Origin: Prunella strophiata
Taxonomy: Eukaryota > Chordata > Aves > Passeriformes > Prunellidae
Direction of reading: 5' to 3'
Assembly (NCBI GenBank): GCA_036583965.1
Contig: JAZBQD010000018.1
Location: forward strand, 68,115,785 to 68,179,784
DNA length: 64,000 bases
Part shown: positions 8,801-17,065 of the stretch, one piece after another
How the letters are laid out: each line of letters opens with the position of its first letter
Position numbering within the stretch: the first letter of the stretch is position 1
Program-made: the position numbers and the translations under genes
Notes under the pieces: generated by a model
The model's input: the letters and a program-made list of their open reading frames with translations, nothing else
Database searches by the model: none
What the model was told of the DNA's origin: nothing

Positions 8801-9451
8801 CAGCCAAGCCCACAGCACCCCTCTGTTCATCTTTCCATCTCCCCTCAGGTGAGAACCCCAGCCCACCACCAACCCAAGCACCTTCAAACATGGACCTGTC
8901 ATCCTCAGACATGTCACCACAGTGAAAGACATCCCTGGGACAGTGACAGACACCTCCAGCACCCTGGGAAGCTGAGGTAGGGACACTGACAACTCATGTC
9001 CCCACCTCACAGGGCACACCCAGGAAGGATGAGGCTACATACGAGGTCGAGGTTGCCAGGCATCATAGACTTCCTGCAGCTCATCAGCCAAGTGCCCTGC
9101 GTTGTTGTGGTGCAGTGCCTGGATGAGATCCTGCACCCAGCCCTTCCTGCACCTCAGGTGCTGGTAGAACCTAAAGACAGCTGCCTGGTTACCCCGTGTC
9201 TCCTCCCGGGCAAGGAGTTCATCCTAGGGAAAACACACAGAGCACTTAAGAGAGGGTGTGGCTTAGAGGTAAGACAGCTCTATGTTGCCATTGGGGAAGG
9301 AGCCTGGCAGAGCTCAGGAAAAATAGGAAATTACTCTGTCAGAATCGACCAGGCAGGTCAGGGAATCGGCCAGCGACGCCACTCGGATAGTCCCGAACTT
9401 CTTGAGGTTTCTCGTAATGTGGGTGTACACCTTGTCCTCAGCCAAACCCAT
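5227..9451 (-). CDS. MAVS: Mitochondrial antiviral-signalling protein, six coding exons, reading frame disrupted
   Basis: MAVS is the outer-mitochondrial-membrane adaptor that receives signals from RIG-I-like receptors through CARD-CARD contact, polymerises, and recruits TRAFs, TBK1/IKK and IRF3 to induce interferon. Coding exons: 9451-9335, 9223-9043, 8700-8483, 8086-7521, 6478-6324 and 5860-5227; a non-coding exon ends at 10087. The N terminus (MGLAEDKVYTHITRNLKKFG) matches the MAVS CARD. Exon 4 ends in PVQES, a TRAF2/3 motif. The C terminus has HHPSIQL (human ENPSIQL) and a tail anchor. All introns use GT-AG. Exon 5 (566 bp) and exon 7 (634 bp) each hold one base more than the flanking phases allow. 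Taken literally, translation stops at 7762-7760 after about 280 residues, before the membrane anchor. Discounting two bases gives about 622 codons. The damage may be real, or assembly error. Confidence 0.9.
5861..6323 (-). other. MAVS: MAVS intron 6
   Basis: Donor GTAGGT at 6323-6318 and acceptor CTGAAG at 5866-5861. I see no repeat or RNA gene in it. Confidence 0.75.
6324..6478 (-). CDS. MAVS: MAVS exon 6
   Basis: The acceptor TCTCCCTGACAG precedes 6478. The supported frame reads METAILGATPVPRDTLPSRD and ends SVPAKEK at donor GTAGGT, in phase 0. This Ser/Thr/Pro/Glu-rich, low-complexity composition is typical of the MAVS linker; the other two frames look random. The frame needs exon 5 to deliver one base of a split codon. 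Exon 5 as written delivers two, which is one of the two frame conflicts. Confidence 0.75.
6959..7075. repeat. (TTCTA)n pentanucleotide microsatellite
   Basis: About 23 pentamer units. The first third is interrupted by TAATTTTC variants; from about 7009 to 7073 it is an uninterrupted run. It lies in MAVS intron 5, directly next to the CR1 fragment that begins at 7078. Confidence 0.95.
7078..7470 (-). repeat. CR1 LINE fragment (older subfamily)
   Basis: Antisense CR1 of the type with 'cagcactgtcaaggccacca', 'ttgacaacctctttcaaaaa' and 'cctccttttctccagactga'. The terminal octamer repeat is replaced by the adjoining (TTCTA)n array. Confidence 0.88.
7521..8086 (-). CDS. MAVS: MAVS exon 5 (Pro/Ser-rich middle, disrupted frame)
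   Basis: The acceptor CATTCCCTTCCAG precedes 8086 and the donor GTGGGT follows 7521. The entry frame (phase 0) reads LPKKLPEEENPQPVPAG through RPVCVDNGFFGNANHLHR and then hits TGA at 7762-7760. Native-looking sequence resumes one frame over near 7843: GTPGLTLGRSVPSRDAGATH, then RNEPEESSDVSMESP, ending at TGA 7575-7573. A third frame then gives FLIQEQFDVEKKRVGDACQ next to a CCCCC run (7600-7596). Exon 6 needs exon 5 to end in phase 1, so a net excess of one base is certain if both splice sites are right. PEESSD (7758-7741) fits the TRAF6 pattern PxExx(acidic/aromatic). Confidence 0.75.
8087..8482 (-). other. MAVS: MAVS intron 4
   Basis: Donor GTGAGC (8482-8477) and acceptor TTCCAG (8092-8087). 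Nothing else recognised. Confidence 0.75.
8483..8700 (-). CDS. MAVS: MAVS exon 4 with TRAF2/3-binding motif
   Basis: The acceptor CTTGTCTCTTCCAG precedes 8700. The first two bases complete the split Arg codon from exon 3. The frame reads SSAPAADSSLPGGARPTASS and on to ARLPVQES, ending in phase 0 at donor GTGAGC. PVQES (8497-8483, about residues 168-172) fits the PxQx(T/S) TRAF2/3 site and matches human MAVS PVQET at residues 143-147. The remainder is proline- and serine-rich linker with no fold. Confidence 0.85.
8701..9042 (-). other. MAVS: MAVS intron 3
   Basis: Donor GTATGT (9042-9037) and acceptor TTCCAG ending at 8701. Nothing else recognised. Confidence 0.75.
9043..9223 (-). CDS. MAVS: MAVS exon 3 (second half of CARD)
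   Basis: The acceptor TGTTTTCCCTAG precedes 9223. The frame reads DELLAREETRGNQAAVFRFY, then QHLRCRKGWVQDLIQALHHN and ADELQEVYDAWQPRP. Human MAVS has [20 protein letters not shown], then RRPGWVEYFIAAL and ADEVASVYQSYQPR at the same place. The conserved tryptophan and helix pattern of CARD helices 4-6 are present. It ends with one base of a split Arg codon at donor GTATGT. Confidence 0.93.
9224..9334 (-). other. MAVS: MAVS intron 2
   Basis: A 111-bp intron with donor GTAATT (9334-9329) and acceptor CCCTAG ending at 9224. It splits the CARD at the same point as in human MAVS, after the Asp-Arg/Gln of the helix 2-3 region. Confidence 0.8.
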
Positions 9452-9464
9452 CGTGGCTCAGCAC
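9335..9464 (-). CDS. MAVS: MAVS exon 2 (start codon and first half of CARD)
   Basis: The acceptor TGTCCCTCTGCAG precedes 9464. Thirteen UTR bases lead to the ATG at 9451-9449, in a good Kozak context (GCCACGATGG). The 39 codons read MGLAEDKVYTHITRNLKKFG, then TIRVASLADSLTCLVDSDR. Human MAVS starts [20 protein letters not shown]. The shared AEDK-Y--I-RN block fixes both the gene and the start. The exon ends AGA before donor GTAATT, in phase 0. Confidence 0.95.
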
Positions 9465-10086
9465 CTGCAGAGGGACACAGACTTGGGGTGAGCAGAGGCT
9501 GCTGGTGAGCCTCAGGCTGTCTCCAGAAGCTCGGGCAGGCAGCAGTGCCCTGGCACAGACACTGACTACGATGAGACAGGGGAAATCCTGTCGGAAAACA
9601 CGCACAGAGAATTCGTTTGGGTTTAAGTTCAACGCTCAGCTTCACTTCCACAAACCTCGCTTCTTTCTACCATGTTTATTCCCACTCTGCTTGTTTGGAT
9701 TCAGCCGGCGGGCTGGGGGCCGGCCTGGCGGCAGGGTCACGACAGCCGACAGGCAAAACCAGGCGACACGGCCAAGACAAGCGCCAGGGCCCACGGCGGG
9801 AATCCCGCATAAACAATGGAAAAACCAAAGGAGAAGGCACCGGGCTCCTTCCCACAGGGAGCAGCGGCCCGCAGGCCGCGACGTGACTCTGCGCGCCCTC
9901 ACGGCGGGGGCCCCCCCGCCCTCAGCGCGACCTTCAGCCCCCGGGGCAGCTCCAGGAGGTTCTCCGCTCGCAGATCCCCCTGGCAGAGCGGCCGGGGTGG
10001 GGGCCGGGGGCCGCGGCGGCCGCGGGGGTCGGTGCGGGCCCGCTGTCCCCTCCCCGCCGCCCTCACGGCCCCCGAGGGCCCCTCAC
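9465..10086 (-). other. MAVS: MAVS intron 1
   Basis: Donor GTGAGG (10086-10081) and acceptor CTGCAG ending at 9465. Its promoter-proximal half (about 9870-10086) is part of the CpG island. No coding exon recognised in it. Confidence 0.65.
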
Positions 10087-10135
10087 CTGCGCCCGCCGCC
10101 GCCGCGCGCCCAGCACCGCTGTGGCCCCGCCCCCT
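10087..10135 (-). other. MAVS: MAVS exon 1 (non-coding, approximate 5' end)
   Basis: GGCGGGCGCAG ends at 10087 before a strong donor GTGAGG, inside the CpG island. It contains no ATG, so the start codon is in exon 2, as in mammalian MAVS. The transcription start is guessed from the nearby GC box and CCAAT box. Confidence 0.5.
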
Positions 10136-10215
10136 TGCGTCGCGTCCGGCGCTGATTGGCTGTGGCGCACGCCCGTCACGGTGATTGACAGGAGTGATTG
10201 ACAGGGGCGCGCTCT
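10120..10215 (-). promoter_or_regulatory. MAVS: MAVS core promoter
   Basis: GC boxes (CCCCGCCCCC near 10124-10135), an inverted CCAAT box on the coding strand (10159-10155) and two copies of the PBX-MEIS decamer TGATTGACAG (10182-10191 and 10195-10204, 13 bp apart). No TATA box. This is the housekeeping pattern expected of a constitutively expressed adaptor. Confidence 0.65.
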
Positions 10216-10230
10216 GTTCCGGGTCCCTGG

Positions 10231-10472
10231 GGACAGCGGGGACAGGAGCGGGGACACGGAGAGCGAAGGGACAGGAGCGCGAAGGGACAGGAGCGGGGAC
10301 AGGAGCGGGGACACGGAGAGCGAAGGGACAGGAGCGGGAACAGGAGCGGGGACAGGAGCGGGGACAGGAGCGGGGACACGGAGAGCGAAGGGACAGGAGC
10401 GGGGACACGGAGAGCGAAGGGACAAGGAGCGGGGACAGGAGCGGGGACACGGAGAGCGAAGGGACAGGAGCG
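10231..10472. repeat. GC-rich minisatellite upstream of MAVS
   Basis: A higher-order tandem array built from a 12-bp unit (GGGGACAGGAGC) and a longer unit carrying GGGGACACGGAGAGCGAAGG. The two alternate irregularly about 15 times. It starts some 30 bp beyond the second promoter decamer and about 100 bp from the likely MAVS start site. Confidence 0.95.
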
Positions 10473-10654
10473 GCCCTCCTGCGAGGGACACGGCGGCAGC
10501 GGGGCCTGCTCAGCCCGGAGAGGAGAAGCCTGAGAGGCCATCTCACCAATCGCTATCAGTATCTCCAAGGAGGAGCACAGGATGGTGCCAGGCTCCTTCC
10601 AGCGCTGCCCAGCGACAGGGCAAAGATTAAAAGCCAGAAACTGAAACACAAAAA

Positions 10655-10870
10655 GCTTCACCCCAATATGACAAAGAACTTCTTGATGTTGAGGGTGGCA
10701 GAGCACTGGAAGAGGTGCCCAGGGAGGCCGTGGAGTCTCCCTCTCTGGAGACATTCCAACCCCACCTGGACACGTTTGTGTGTCACCTGCTCCAGGTGAC
10801 GCTGCCGTGACAGGGGGTTGGACTGGATGATCCCCAGAGGTCCCTTTGAACCTCATTATTCTGTGATTCT
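10655..10870 (+). repeat. CR1 LINE 3' fragment
   Basis: Sense CR1 of the subfamily with 'gagacattccaaccccacct' and 'gggttggactggatgatcc'. It ends in the octamer CATTATTCTGTGATTCT. It lies within 200 bp of the promoter minisatellite. Confidence 0.88.
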
Positions 10871-11255
10871 GGGAGCTGGACCTGTTCAGCCTCGAGAACT
10901 GACATCTAAGAGGGGATTTGCATTAATGTGTATAAATATCTAAACGTGGCATGCCAAGAGGATGGACTGGGCTCTGCTCTGTGGTGCTCCTCAGGCTGCT
11001 TCCAGAAGAAATGGGACAAGAGTCAAAAAGCAGAAACTGATGGAATTTCCACCTGGATATGAGGAACATGGTCTTTCATGTGAGCACTGGCACAGTTTGT
11101 CCAGAAAAGCCTCATCCCTGGAAGTGTCCGAGGCCACAGGTGATGGGACTTGGAGCAACCTGGGCTAGTGGAAAGGTGTCCCTGCCCATGGCAGGGAGAG
11201 GAACAAGATGGTCTTTAAGGTCCCTTCCAACCCAAGCCATTCTGTGATTGTAATT
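10871..11255 (+). repeat. CR1 LINE 3' fragment, diverged
   Basis: A second sense CR1 immediately follows the first. The blocks 'ggacttggagcaacctgggc', 'gtccctgcccatggcaggg' and 'ggtcccttccaacccaagcc' end in ATTCTGTGATTG. The first half is strongly diverged. Confidence 0.85.
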
Positions 11256-11408
11256 AACTGAAGTCAGCTTTTCTCATTCTAAATTATAAAAAAAGGATTT
11301 TTTTTTCTGGGTTGTTTCTAATTAAGAAGAGATCTTTTTGGTGATCGAAACTTACGTCATAAAAAAAAAAAAGCCACTCGCTCAGTTGCACACAGTAATT
11401 TCTGTTCA

Positions 11409-11735
11409 CAGAATCACAGAATCATACACTCATAATCACAGAATAACAGAATCGTAGAATCACAGAAAGTTAAAGGTTTGGAAGGGAATTTAAAGATCAT
11501 CCCATGCCACCCTGCCACAGGCAGGGAGAACCTCCATTAGAGCAGGTTGCTCAAGGCTTTATCCCACCTGGCTTTGAAAATTTCCAGCATTGGGGCATCC
11601 AAAACTTCCTGGGTAACCTGTTCTGTTCTCACCATCGTCACAAATTTAGGAGCAATAAAAATCCTCCTAATATCCAATATAAATTCCTCCTGTTTCAACT
11701 TGTACACGTTACTCCTTGCCCTGTCTCCGCATCTC
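11409..11735 (-). repeat. CR1 LINE 3' fragment with expanded end repeat
   Basis: Antisense CR1. Its 3' octamer repeat is unusually long (eight degenerate AGAATCACAG-type units at 11409-11468). The 3' UTR blocks and 'cctcctaatatccaatataa' follow. Confidence 0.9.
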
Positions 11736-11882
11736 CTTCCTAAAATCCCCTCTCCGGCATTCCCGTAGTACCCCACCAAAACATTTCGCTCGCCATTAAT
11801 TTCCTAATTAACAGCGAATCATTAATTAACTTCCCCACTCCGGAATTTCGGGCGGCGGGATCGGCGCAGTGCCGCCTCCGCG

Positions 11883-11897
11883 CCACCAGGGGGCAGC
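11883..11897 (+). promoter_or_regulatory. Consensus CTCF-binding motif
   Basis: CCACCAGGGGGCAGC fits every position of the vertebrate CTCF core (CCASYAGRKGGCRSY). It lies between the divergent MAVS and 12-kb promoters, about 90 bp upstream of the second CpG-island first exon, where insulators are common. Confidence 0.7.
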
Positions 11898-11922
11898 ACC
11901 GCCACGCGCCGGGGGCCCGCCT

Positions 11923-11955
11923 GGCCACGCCCATGGCCACGCCCCGGCCACGCCC
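11923..11955 (+). promoter_or_regulatory. Triple CACCC/KLF-type array in promoter
   Basis: GGCCACGCCC occurs three times (11923-11932, 11935-11944, 11946-11955), spaced 12 and 11 bp, about one helical turn. It lies just upstream of the likely 5' end of the plus-strand gene. CCACGCCC is the core bound by KLF/Sp family factors. Confidence 0.6.
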
Positions 11956-11959
11956 CCGG

Positions 11960-12206
11960 GCCGGAGCCGCACGATGGCGGCGGCAGCGGGCGGGCGGCGG
12001 CGGCGGCGCCGCTGAGCGCCGGGAGAGCCCCGAGGGGCGGCGGGGGCTTCCCGCACCCCTTCCCCTTCCCTCACATCCCCCTCCCCTGCTCCCCCGACCC
12101 CCTCCCCGCGCCCTCCCCCGCTGCGCCGTCCATGGTTACGGGCGGCCGAGGCGGCCTCGCAGCGGAGCCGTTTGGGCGGGAGCCGGTGAGGGAGCGGCGG
12201 CCGCAG
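11960..12206 (+). CDS. First exon of an unidentified plus-strand gene (start uncertain)
   Basis: A CpG-island exon ending in the strong donor CAG|GTGAGC at 12206/12207. An ATG at 12132 opens 25 codons (MVTGGRGGLAAEPFGREPVR, then ERRPQ) to the donor in phase 0. A weaker alternative donor lies at 12186. I do not recognise the peptide, and no continuation was found downstream, so the exon may equally be non-coding. In human the gene next to MAVS on this side is AP5S1, in the same orientation as MAVS; this one is divergent and does not resemble AP5S1. On the minus strand no good donor is present. Confidence 0.5.
11974..12015 (+). other. Short upstream ORF in the same exon
   Basis: An ATG followed by 12 sense codons (Ala, Gly and Arg only) and TGA, made from GGC/CGG repeats. 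It precedes the ATG at 12132 and would dampen its translation if the transcript includes it. Confidence 0.4.
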
Positions 12207-12436
12207 GTGAGCGGGGAGGGGGCCGCAGGTGACCCCGGCGGTGGGCACGGCCTTGTGGTGGTGGCGGCGTGGGGGTGATGGAAGGGGCGGGGGGCGCGAC
12301 CCAGGCGTGTCCGGGGAGTTGGGGCACGGCCACCCTGAACTCGGGGTTTGGTGTTTGCGTGCTCGGAGGTGTGTTTGTTAGCGAGAGTGGCGATTTCTAA
12401 AAGTGATCGCGGGCTGCGGCTCTTGGATTTGCTCCC

Positions 12437-12893
12437 TTGGAGCGAGTCCAGAGGAGGCCACCGAGTTGATCGGAGGGATGCAGCACCTCTCCTTTCCTCT
12501 GCTGGGAAAATTGGGATTGTCCAGCCTGGAGGACAGAAGGATCCGGGAAGACCTAATGGGGATCTTTCAGTACTTGAAGGGAGCCCGCAAGAAAAATAGA
12601 GAGAGACTTTTTACAAGGACCTGGGGTGACAGGATAAGAGGGAATAGCCTCACACTGAAAGAGAGTACGGTTAGATTAGATATTGGGAAGAAATTCTTCC
12701 CTGGGTGAGTGGTGAGGCCCTGGCACAGGTTGCTCAGAGAAGCTGTGGCTGCCCCTGGATCCCTGGAAAGTGTTTAATGCCAGGTTGGATGGGACTCTGA
12801 GCAAGCTGGGATAGTGGAAGGTGTCTTTGCCCGTGGCCAGGGATGTAATAAAATGAGCTTTAAAATCCCTTCCAAACCAAACCATTCTGTGAG
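12437..12893 (+). repeat. CR1 LINE fragment, well preserved
   Basis: Sense CR1 from 'gagcgagtccagaggaggcc' to CCATTCTGTGAG. It includes 'gatattgggaagaaattctt' and 'aggccctggcacaggttgct'. It inserted only 230 bp into the presumed first intron of the plus-strand gene. Confidence 0.93.
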
Positions 12894-14334
12894 CTCCCAC
12901 CTGTGGGTCTGCAGCCACCCAGGGGGCTGGACACAGGGGTCCAAGCTGGGGACACCCCTCCAAGACCCAGAAAACATCTGCAGGGCAGGGCCACCATGGC
13001 CACGACCTCCTGCCACCACCCACCACCGCCCTGCTCCCTGCACACCTCCACTCAGGACCCTGGGGCTTCTGCTCAGCGAGGAACCCTCCTGCCCCACGGC
13101 CCCCCTTGGCAGATCCAGGTGGCCAAAAGCTTCTTTTGGGACTGATATTCCAGCTTGGGGGCTTGTGGCCTGGCTGCTCCCTGAGCCATCCCTCTGGGAG
13201 ATGCTCCAGGCTGGAGCAGTTGGCAAGGGACACCCTCCTTGCTGTGGGCTCTGAGGGCTCTGTCCCTTCCTTCAGGGGCTCTGTCCCCTCCTCACTGGCT
13301 CTTTCCACTCCTCGAAGGGTGTGTCCCCTGCTCTCATCCCAAACGGGAATCCCAAATGGGAATGTCCCTGCTGCCCCTCTCCAAGCTCTCCCACGCTCGG
13401 GTAGCTGCATCCTCCCTCCTCGGCCAGCTCTTGCTTGTTTCTGATCTTGGATGTCATCGAGGGTGGAAAATGTGACAGGAAGGAAGGGAGGCTTTTTTTT
13501 CCCCTCCTGCTAAATATGGACTGACATTAAAAATCCAAATACTGTCGTGAAAGGAATCCCAACCTCTGTTTGTCCACGATGTTTTGTGCCTTTTCAATTC
13601 CAGCTGGGAAGTTTCGCAAGGAGTGGTGGAGTCCTTGCCGGGAGCCTCAGGAATTTACTGAGCTCCTTCACAGGACGCTCTCCCAGCGTCTTATGCTAAA
13701 AAAAAATTAGTCATCCCTTCTCTGCCTGCCCGTGGCTGGGGGGAGCTTGCTTTGAGCATGCAGGATGCTTGGAAATATTTAAGGATTTTTTTTTTCCTCT
13801 TGTGCGAGGAGTTCTAGGAAACGACAGGAAATAAAACTGCGGCCCGTGACAGGAGTTTTTCATCTTTATTTTAATTCCTGTTGCTGCAGCAGCCGGTGGC
13901 AGGGAGGGGAGGGATGTGTTCAGGGGGGCTGCAGCCAGGTTTGCAGGGAGGATTTGTCTGTCTCTGTCAAGCATCAGATGCAAATTCATGCTGTTATTCC
14001 CAGATAGATTGGGAAACAGGGTTGTGGAGCTCTGGGAGGAGGAGTGGGATCACAGGGATGGTCATGGCACTGCCAGCTCCATGATGGCTTCTGCTGTGGT
14101 CAGGTGAAGAGCCAGGAGGCTTTTTGGGGAACAGGGACCCCAAATCCCTTAGGACCTGGGGAGACAGAGACTTGGTGTTTGTGCTGGGCAGAAAGTGGGC
14201 ACTGCCACCTTCCCATTCTACAGTGTTTCTTGCCATGCCTGTTGGAGAGCTTCCTGGGGGAGTGCTTGTGGGAAGCTCCAGGGTTTTTGCCTGATCTTTA
14301 TTAAAACAGTTGGTTAAAGCAACTGGTTGGTTAC
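12894..14334. other. Presumed intron, no exon recognised
   Basis: GC-moderate, CpG-poor sequence. One acceptor-like site (TTTTCAATTCCAG at 13591-13603) has no donor partner within an open frame. Nothing else recognised. Confidence 0.5.
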
Positions 14335-14500
14335 AGGTGGCTGAAGGTGGTGGAGTCATCGTCCCTGGAGGTGTCCAAGGAGCAGCTGAATGTGGCACTC
14401 AGTGCTCTGCTCTGGTGACAAGGTGGGGGCTGGTCACAGGTTGGATTTGTGATGATCTTGGAGGTGTTTTCCAACCTAAATGACTCTGGGATTCTGTGAA
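14335..14500 (+). repeat. CR1 LINE 3' fragment
   Basis: Sense CR1 of the 'tggtggagtcatcgtccctg' subfamily with 'tggcactcagtgctctgctc', ending ACTCTGGGATTCTGTGA. Confidence 0.85.
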
Positions 14501-16069
14501 AGCAGTGGGGGATCCTGGGAGGTGCTGGAGCAGATATTTCCCATTTCCAGGGTGCTGATGCTGCTGTGTTGTTCCCAGACTAAAGAGACACAGCCCTGCC
14601 TTCCTGAAACATCCCTCACAAATAACTGCATCTCTGTGCTGCTCTGTGATACTGGTCCATGTCCAACATCAACATCCTCGTGGATGAGTGGCTTGAATTC
14701 CCCCTCTCCCTGCTGCTGCCACCCTACCTCTGTTCTGCTCTGTGTTTCCAGCAGGATGGTGGATCCCAGTCCAGAGGCTGTGTGATCTCTGCTGTGCTTG
14801 GCTGAGCCAGTGTCACTGTCATGGTCTGTGTGATGCCTCAAAACACTGGGGAGCGTGGGGTGGGGTGTTTTCTGTGGAACAGAGCACCTGTAGTGCTCCC
14901 ATAGGGTCAGGAGTGGCACCAGCTGCTGCCTGGTCCTCCCCTCCTGGTGTGACACGGGCAGGAGGTCGGTCACCCCTGCCAGCTGCTCTCTGGGCTCATT
15001 CACAAATCTCATTTTCCTCTGGAAGTAAAACAAATCCCCAGGCTTTCCTCTCATGGTGGAAGTCATTTGGAGGCAACCAGGTCCATCAGCATCCCCAAAG
15101 CCTGGACAGGAAGAGACACTTGAGCAGAGAGGTAGGAAATGTCCATGTTTCCAGCAGTGGCTGATTCATCTCCTGCTCTTAACTCTTTCCCTGCTGATTT
15201 CAGTGGGATCCAGCTGGTTTGCTTCAAGGCTCAGAGCCCAGGGAGGCTCTGGCTGGATCACAGAACACTGCTGGGTTTTGTACTGTCATGTTTATGTGGT
15301 TTGGGGTGGAAAAGGAACAGGGTGTGTGGTTATCCAAACTGGATAACCAGAACGTTGGCAGTCACATTAGGGAGGATTAATATTTAATATAGAGGGTATG
15401 AACCATTGTGCTTAATCACTATCTGAAGGGCTTAGGAAGAGATTTAGTGATAAGCAAGTGATTCCTGAGCTGTCCAGAAGTGATTTCTTGCATCTTCCTC
15501 TGGAGCAGCTGGTCCTGGATATGGCTAGAGGCTGGTGCAATCCTGTTCTTCCTGATGTCTCCAGCTTTTGCAAGTGGGTAGAGTGGCTTTCATCACGAGT
15601 GTTTGCTTCTCATTAAACTCCCAAATACTGTGGAAACCCTTTTTCTCTGATGCAGCTCACGTGGCTGGACTGTCAGCAGTGGTACCTGTCAGCACTTGAA
15701 ACTTCTGTGTGTGGCCAAAGCTCGTGGGAAACATGTCCTGGGATCCATGGACATTGTCACTGTCACACACATCTGCCCAGGCACTAGTGCAGAGGCAGCT
15801 CATTCAGTCTTTTGTCTGTCTGACCCCTTCAGGAGGCTTTTCATGTCATCTCCAGGCTCCCACCATGGTCCTGGAGCTCCCCATGAGAGCAGTGCTGCTT
15901 TCCACAGCTGCTCCATGTTGCCTTGCGTGGGTTTTTTCTGCAGCATGAGGTGTTTTGTAGAACAGCAAGGTGGGGGCTGCCCCTCTGGGAAGGGAATTGC
16001 TGTGTTTGTGGAGGTGGCAGGTGATGGTGGGCAGTGCTGTGTCCAAGGCTGGGGTCCTCAGCTCAACAA
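14501..16069. other. Presumed intron, no exon recognised
   Basis: No repeat of note and no convincing exon. A segment ending at a donor-like GTAGGA (15131) follows an acceptor-like CCCCAG (15041), but its translation is unlike any protein I know. Confidence 0.45.
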
Positions 16070-16520
16070 GACTTAAAGTGACTCCAGAAGAAGCAATGAA
16101 GATGCTCAGAGGGCTGGAGCCAGGCTGGGAGAGCTGTGGGGGTGCTCACCTTGGGAAAAAAAGGCTCCAGGTAGAGCTCAGAGCCTCTTCCATGGTGTGA
16201 AGAGGGGCTCCAGGAGAGCTGGAGAGGGACATGGGAGAAGGGGTGGAGGGACAGGACACAGGGAATGGCTCCCCACTGCCAGAGGGTGGGTTAGACAGAA
16301 AATAGATATCAGAAAGAAATTTTTGCCTGTGAGGGTGGTGAGGCCCTGGCACAGGGTGCCCAGAGAGGGTGTGGCTGCTCCATCCCTGGAAATGTTCAAG
16401 GCCAGGCTGGACAGGGCTTGGTCTAGTGGAAGGTACCCATTACCATGGCTGGGGGTTGGAATGAGATGAGCTTTAAGGTCCCTTCCAACCCAAACCACAA
16501 TGTGATTCCACAATTCTGTG
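16070..16520 (+). repeat. CR1 LINE fragment
   Basis: Sense CR1 from 'gtgactccagaagaagcaat' through 'gagctggagagggacatggg' and 'aggccctggcacagggtgcc' to a diverged octamer end (CACAATTCTGTG). Confidence 0.92.
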
Positions 16521-16936
16521 CCAGGGCATTCAAACAATGCATCTCCACAGCCACATGTCCTGCAGGTTTGAGGGTTGTGTCTCCAGGGAGGGAAACCCTC
16601 CTTTGGGCTGCAGGAGGGTGTGTGCCTGCACCTCCTTCCCTCCCTGCCCCAAATCAGAGCTCTCCTGCCTGGAAGCATCAGCCACAGCTTTCAAACCTGC
16701 TGTGCTGTGGTTGCTTGTGTGGTAGCTCTGTGTTTATGGCAGCTGCAGTCTTGATGGTGGCAGTCAAAACACCTGAGTGTGGGCTGGGTTTTGGCATATT
16801 GGTCATGCAGAAAATCCTGGTGTCTTACTGTAACAGGCATGGAGGTTGGAAATATTTTTAAAATTGGGACTGCTTTTTTTTTTTTTTTTTTTTTCCCAAA
16901 AGACCTGGGAAAAGAATTAGAGAATGGGGAAGAATT
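16521..16936. other. Presumed intron with 21-base T tract
   Basis: No exon recognised. T(21) at 16874-16894. Confidence 0.5.
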
Positions 16937-17065
16937 AGAGAATCAGGGAATGGTTTGGGTTGGAAGGGACCTTAAAGCTCATCTCCTTCCAACCCCCTGC
17001 CATGGGCAGGGACACCTCTCACAAGTGCAGGTTGCTCCAAGCCCTGTCCAACCTGGCCTTGAGAA
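16937..17065 (-). repeat. CR1 LINE 3' terminal fragment
   Basis: Antisense CR1, octamer remnant (GAGAATCAGGGAATGG) through 'tccaacctggccttgagaat'. Confidence 0.92.

Noticed and set aside
10231..10472. Interferon-response (ISRE) element in the MAVS promoter array
   Set aside because: The array has GCGAAGGGAC units but no GAAANNGAAA core.
11960..12206. Naming the plus-strand gene AP5S1, RNF24 or CDC25B from human synteny
   Set aside because: The opening peptide matches none of them as I know them, the orientation is wrong for AP5S1, and no later exon was found.
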